From NCBI GenBank assembly GCA_947561585.1, contig CANNZV010001121.1, forward strand, positions 124,001 to 188,000: 64,000 nt of DNA. Direction: 5' to 3'. The notes under the pieces are model-generated. The model did not search any database and was not told the DNA's origin. It was given only the letters and a program-made list of their open reading frames with translations. The stretch comes from Caprella mutica. Its lineage: Eukaryota > Arthropoda > Malacostraca > Amphipoda > Caprellidae. Positions 59,304 to 64,000 of this stretch are shown in pieces. The position numbers were made by a program, and so were the translations under genes. Each line of letters opens with the position of its first letter. Position 1 is the stretch's first letter.

Positions 59304-61501
59304 CTAGAAGTTGAGACAGGAATAAATTATTCGGTTTGAAGCGAGATTAGAAATATTCCCGATGAGTTATTAAGTTTTACCTAGAATCAATCAACAATAA
59401 TAAAGAAAAATTAAAAGTAGAATAAATTTATAAAAGAGAGTTTGTATAGAACTGCTTTGATCTAAATATGTAATAAATTACCATGTGTGGGTGGTTGTTG
59501 GAAATTTTGTCATTTTGTCTCCGCATCATTCAAATGCTACGCTATTGTTGAATGAGATAATACTTTATCAGGTTAACATATATAATGGTTGGTAAATAAA
59601 TCGCTGATTTTGCAAATTTTGAGAGTCGTTTAAATTCATGCTGTCGAGCATGATTAGTTGATTGCACTATTTGTCTATTGGTGGCGTGTTATTTTAATTG
59701 GTAATTTATGAAATGTATGTAAATCCGTAAATAATAATACCTGATCGAATTTTAAGAAGTGTATGTATGCTCTATAAAAACTTTCTTAGCGCCACGTTAG
59801 TATTTATTTCGTGAAATCTCATTTCTTTAAAATGGTAATCAATAGCGTTGCGACGTTACACAAATATTTGGTGCATTCAATTTAAATGTGATGGTGTATG
59901 TATTAAGCGTCTTATTTGCGTGATCTGGTTTTGTGTGAATGTAAGTGAGTAGGCATTACATGGTTTTCTCGAAGTAGGCTCTTGCTAAGAAGCCCAAGTA
60001 TTTTGATTAATTGTAAGAAATATCTAAAGAACTAAGAGGTAGCAAACATGATATCAATATCTTTCTACTGAAAATAATATCAATATATTGAAACACTTCT
60101 CAAAAAGTCTGCTATCAAGTACTTTTAACAATCATAAATATAAAGGGTCTTTTACATATAAATATAAACACTAGTTTAAAAACTGGGAAAATCAGTCGAT
60201 ATGCTTTATAATTACTGTATAATTTAAGTCTTCAAAGTTAAATTTATTTATATTATTTGCAAAAATATTCGTTCCCGACCTCATTATAACCAAGCTGATA
60301 ATATTTTTTACATATAAATCAGTAATAAACTACAAAAGTGTCTGACTAATGAATAGTAACCGTAAACGGTGATAGATTTTGTTACCAGATACTTTGCTCC
60401 CAGACGAACCTTTTTTAATTTGAAAGGACTTAAAGACTTTAAATTAATTTTATAATTTGAAAATGAATTCTTGACTACAAATTATAACATAAAACAGACG
60501 TAGATTTATTTTCGAGAATTTAAAAACAAGCTATCAAATATAATGAATGCTAGATTTCTTTATTGTGCAACTATGGACAGATTGATATCTAATTGAAATT
60601 GTAATCTAATTATCTAAAACTGTTCACTATTTATTATTTTGGTTACCTCATCCAGAATAAACTGTCGCAATTACAATTAGCCTTAATTCAAAGAAAATAG
60701 AACATATAAAGCTAATCTAATTGTAGATCATTGAGCATATTTTAAGGGATAAAAAGCATATTTCATAAAGAATATTGTCACAACCCTAGTAATTATTTAA
60801 ATGAATTATGCATAATTATTATGCGCAATTATTTAAACTGATTCCATTTGAAGATATTGTTAAATGAATAAATTTAATTCTGATCTTAAATTTATTCTCC
60901 TTTATTCAAATGAGAGTTTTTAATGTTACATATGATAACATTAACCCTTTATTTAAATAGTTATGTTTATATAGAACAATTGGGGAATTGCTTTGCTGAT
61001 TGATTTTAGTACTTGATATTTATTCAACTATGAATATCTTATTTAGCTTTTATTATTTTGCTTAGTTCAAATATCTAATTAATAGGTACTCTGCTCAAAT
61101 TATATTTTTTCATGATTTCAATCGTTAGATATAATAGTATCACATTCCACAAAATTAATAATATATACTTGGAATAGTAAATTATTGTAGCTATAATAAA
61201 ATTACCCCGATAATCTCATAAATGAATAATAATAAACTATTCACTTTTTAATCATCCCTTTAACTAAAATAATAATGCACTAGAACAATATAAATTATTT
61301 ATTAGAAGTTAAATAATACTAAGTTCACATAATAGTAACTTTTTGATATTTTCGAAATACTGCAGTCATCCCTACACAATTTTCTATAGAATATTTTACT
61401 TTCACACTTTCTTGAAAATCTATCAGCCAATCACAGACACGCTTTCAAATCTCACATAAGCCACTTCATCATTTAATTTCATATATCATTTCACGAGCAT
61501 A
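59304..61501. other. No gene called
   Basis: AT-rich sequence. It may be intron of gene 1. An exon-like piece near 60653-60690 (minus) does not fit the phase of the exon at 59303. Confidence 0.35.
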
Positions 61502-61720
61502 CCCAAGCAACCAGTCTATGTTGGCCCCATGTGGGCACTACATGGGTTAGTGGGTTGAACATGGCATATGGTAAAACAATATGGGCACTACATGGGCCCA
61601 ATGTGTCTTTTCCTTCAGTCGAAATGACAGGTAGCACCCACGTGGGGGAGATGTGACAGCCCCATAAGGTTGAATTTCAATGTCGTACCAACATGGTAAC
61701 AATGTGACGTTTCTGTGGTT
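61502..61720. repeat. Truncated relative of the CCCAAGTAA MITE
   Basis: Starts CCCAAGCAACCAG and contains gttggccccatgtgggcact, atgggcccaatgtg and accaacatggtaacaatgtg, the same words as in the element at 10717-11157. The inverse end is missing. Confidence 0.6.
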
Positions 61721-62775
61721 AATATATATTTTCATAATTGTTTTATATTTAATATTTCAATCAAAATAAAATAAATGACCATATAATTTCCATCTTATAT
61801 TTATATTATACAATATACTTATATTTATATTTCAAATTATTGAAATTATTTGATACCTACTTTTTGCTGTAATATGAATTAATATATTGCAGGAAATGCA
61901 ATACTTGTCGTTATTTTGTTATATTCATGTTATAATAAAATATACTAGGTATTGTCGAATAGCTAGGTCCCGCGTATTGCGGAATTTATACAAGAGCTTG
62001 TGTGTGAACCCTACTGTTTTTTATGTTTTGTTCCTCAATCAATTTGTATCATTGAAATATTATTAATGAACAAAATTTAATATAGATAATTGGGATGAAT
62101 ATTTTTTTCTCATACTATTGTATGAATCTTTTCAACAAAATTATCAATGAATGTACAATTTCATATTCAAAACTACCTAGGTATAATTTTAATTATAAAT
62201 TTTATAATCTATCATATTGTGCACATGAATATTTACAATACATGGATATTCATTGATATTTTCAGAAAAATAGATAATAATTATATTAGCCTTATATCAA
62301 AATTTCATTATGATAAGCCAACAATCAACATTAATCAAATCTTTTAGATTTATAATTATTGCTACCTAGACTTGCAAGGGTGTTAGGGCTAAAGGTACTG
62401 AACTTAAATATATAAACAAATTAAAGAAAATATATTAAAATTATTCTAGCGAAAGGATAATGGTTATAATCAACTATGATAAACTTTCTATATGAAATGA
62501 TCAAAGTCTAAAAGTTTTAATCATCTTTTTATTTCTTGTAAACTATATTTAAACCCCGCGCGAGATTAGCTACATATGCCTTAACGTGATGCCTTAACGA
62601 ATCACAGTGTGCGTAACGTCATCAGAGCAACACTCGAAAGTCAAATTTAAAGCAACTAAAAGGTGTATAATTATAATAGTTTCAATTTATTGCCTTTATA
62701 TGAAAGCAATAATAGATTTGATTGATTATTTAATCTCAAAAGTCCTTAATTTTCTATTTAATACTACTGCCTTGA
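61721..62775. other. No gene called
   Basis: AT-rich sequence with a short CG-containing stretch at 62550-62630 (aaccccgcgcgagattagc, taacgtcatcagagc), which may belong to a promoter region together with 62776-62860. Confidence 0.35.
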
Positions 62776-62783
62776 TGACGTCA
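62776..62783. promoter_or_regulatory. Perfect palindromic CRE (TGACGTCA)
   Basis: TGACGTCA is the full CREB/ATF site. A second, half-matching site (taacgtca) lies near 62613. About 80 bases downstream is a TTCAGTTTTG stretch (A at 62856) that fits the arthropod initiator TCAGT. Together they suggest a plus-strand promoter, but motif chance matches cannot be excluded. Confidence 0.35.
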
Positions 62784-63104
62784 CGCACACAAAAACGCAC
62801 GATTCGTTTCTGTCAAATAAATCAGTAATTTTGTAAATGCTCAAGTCAACAGTTCAGTTTTGTGAATCACAGTGCGAGGTTGAGTGAGGTTTTGTGCAAT
62901 TTATTAATCGGAATTGTTCGCTGCTATCGTCAAATATGGAGAAAACAATTAACCTATCTGTTGAACAAAATCATTATAGTATCTACGTACATTCAATGCT
63001 ATTGAAAATAGGTAGTATAGTCAAGACATTACTTTCAAATAGTGCACCCGCCACCATTTTGAACAAGGAAGTTATAGTGTAACTGCGTAGAATTCCTCCG
63101 CTAG

Positions 63105-63228
63105 ATGGCTTCCTGTGGCTGCTTCCGATCAGAAGTTTATTGCAGCATTATTGAATATTACACAAACTACCTAACTAGAGATGATTCCTATTGTGACAGC
63201 GCTACCTACTCTATTATCATCATTAACT
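63105..63228 (+). CDS. Possible first coding exon of a plus-strand gene
   Basis: The ATG at 63105 follows directly on an in-frame TAG. The frame is open for 41 codons (MASCGCFRSEVYCSIIEYYT, then NYLTRDDSYCDSATYS and IIII) up to a consensus donor AACT|GTAAGT at 63229. An initiator-like TCAGT at 62854-62858 and a CRE upstream fit a 5' exon. An upstream ORF (62894-63082) would lie in the leader. No homology is recognised. The peptide is Cys- and Ser-rich and the exon has no partner in the window, so this is tentative. Confidence 0.25.
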
Positions 63229-63529
63229 GTAAGTATATAATGACCTTCCTATCTTCTCATCAAATTAAATAGTTTATTTAAATCTCTCTTACTTTTTTTC
63301 TAAACTAGGTAGGTAGGTAGGTACCTAGCTGATCATATGCAGTGTGCACTGGCACATGATCTCCGATAATATAGTATCCTAATAAATAATAAGAAAATGA
63401 ATGTAGGCCTAGCAATAGTCATGTGAAGATTATTAAATTTACTCTCTTACATTTTTTTTGTGCAAAATTTGCAATATTGCTTTAGCCTAGGGCCTAGGCT
63501 AAGTAGTATTTATCTTGGTACTCGGCCTC

Positions 63530-63807
63530 GGGTAAGTTACTAATTATCGGTCAGTTCCACATCTTCGATCATATGAAAAAACTAACTACCTAGCTAGGTA
63601 GGTACCTAGGTAGTATCTATAATAATTAGGCTATTATTTAATTTTTATTTTAATTAATGTGTCGTGGTGTTATACCTAGGTATTATTGATACCTTTTAGC
63701 TAATATAAAAATGTAGATAGGCTACCTACCTACATTATTAGTTATTACATAATAGTTTTGTCCTATGATCGAAGATGTGGAACTGACTAATTATTCGTAA
63801 CATGCCC
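63530..63807. mobile_element. MITE with ~45-bp inverted ends (GGGTAAGTTACTAATTATCGG type)
   Basis: The left end runs gggtaagttactaattatcg, gtcagttccacatcttcgat. The right end is its near-complete complement (tcgaagatgtggaactgac, taattattcgtaacatgccc). It is about 278 bp long and belongs to the same family as 51723-51868, 50275 and 43709. The interior has ctaggtaggtacctaggtag microsatellite words. Confidence 0.82.
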
Positions 63808-64000
63808 TAATAAGTAATAACAAGGTAGCTAGGTAGCTATGGAAATTCATGTTTATACGTTTTTTGATTTTGTAATTACTAATTTGAGTGGGAGTTAGAT
63901 CCCAATTGACTCACTTCTGGTATCAGTTTAAAAAAAGCATGGATTGAATTCATATAATAGGTATTGTTGATATTATTTAATAATAATAAAGCTACAGCTT

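Noticed and set aside
1..64000. CRISPR array
   Set aside because: Tandem arrays here have no unique spacers between repeats and the DNA is clearly eukaryotic.

Overview
This window is AT-rich, intron- and repeat-dense eukaryotic DNA, most likely from an insect. That assignment is inference: it rests on the mix of mariner, hAT, PIF-Harbinger, Mutator-like and CR1/L2-type transposons, the short exons and the AT-rich introns. I cannot name the species. No long intact open reading frame of a cellular gene is present.

Host genes. Two minus-strand genes can be assembled from short exons with consensus splice sites and matching codon phase; neither is visible as a long ORF. Gene 1 has exons at 59303-59142, 51493-51313 and 50604-50476 and a probable last exon near 49651. 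It looks like part of a secreted or membrane ectodomain, and its first intron here holds more than 5.7 kb of transposons. Gene 2 has exons at 18355-18229, 17600-17484 and a terminal exon at 15952-15878. I could not identify either protein. A weak 5' exon candidate on the plus strand (about 62.86-63.23 kb) lies near a perfect CRE.

Mobile elements, left to right: a dispersed repeat (1-540, again at 3183-3690); a hAT element with a perfect 8-bp target duplication (2825-5527); a mariner element with TA duplication and a broken transposase (5702-6877); a small CCCAAGTAA-ended MITE (10717-11157); a PIF-Harbinger relic (12030-12712); four foldback-type elements whose inverted ends are built from tandem repeats (13450-14254, 21794-23435, 35860-37278, 56551-58863); a 7.9-kb interval bounded by 27-bp inverted repeats and six copies of a 16-bp motif, containing a broken CR1/L2-type LINE (25610-33512); a mariner transposase fragment (46.4-46.7 kb); and a 3.4-kb DNA transposon with an unclassified transposase (52966-56392).

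Minisatellites are abundant: 32-bp (35.4-37.9 kb, interrupted by a foldback element), 19-bp (41.3 kb), about 35-bp (44.9-45.8 kb), 42-bp (48.2-48.9 kb), 23-26 bp (50.0 kb) and about 32-bp (57.3-58.1 kb).

The most interesting signal is the recurrent foldback architecture. The four elements share no repeat-unit sequence, yet all have inverted ends made of short direct repeats. Three show 8-10 bp flanking duplications, two of them clear and one A-rich with a mismatch. One carries the C-terminal part of a Mutator-like transposase, which points to one superfamily for the group.
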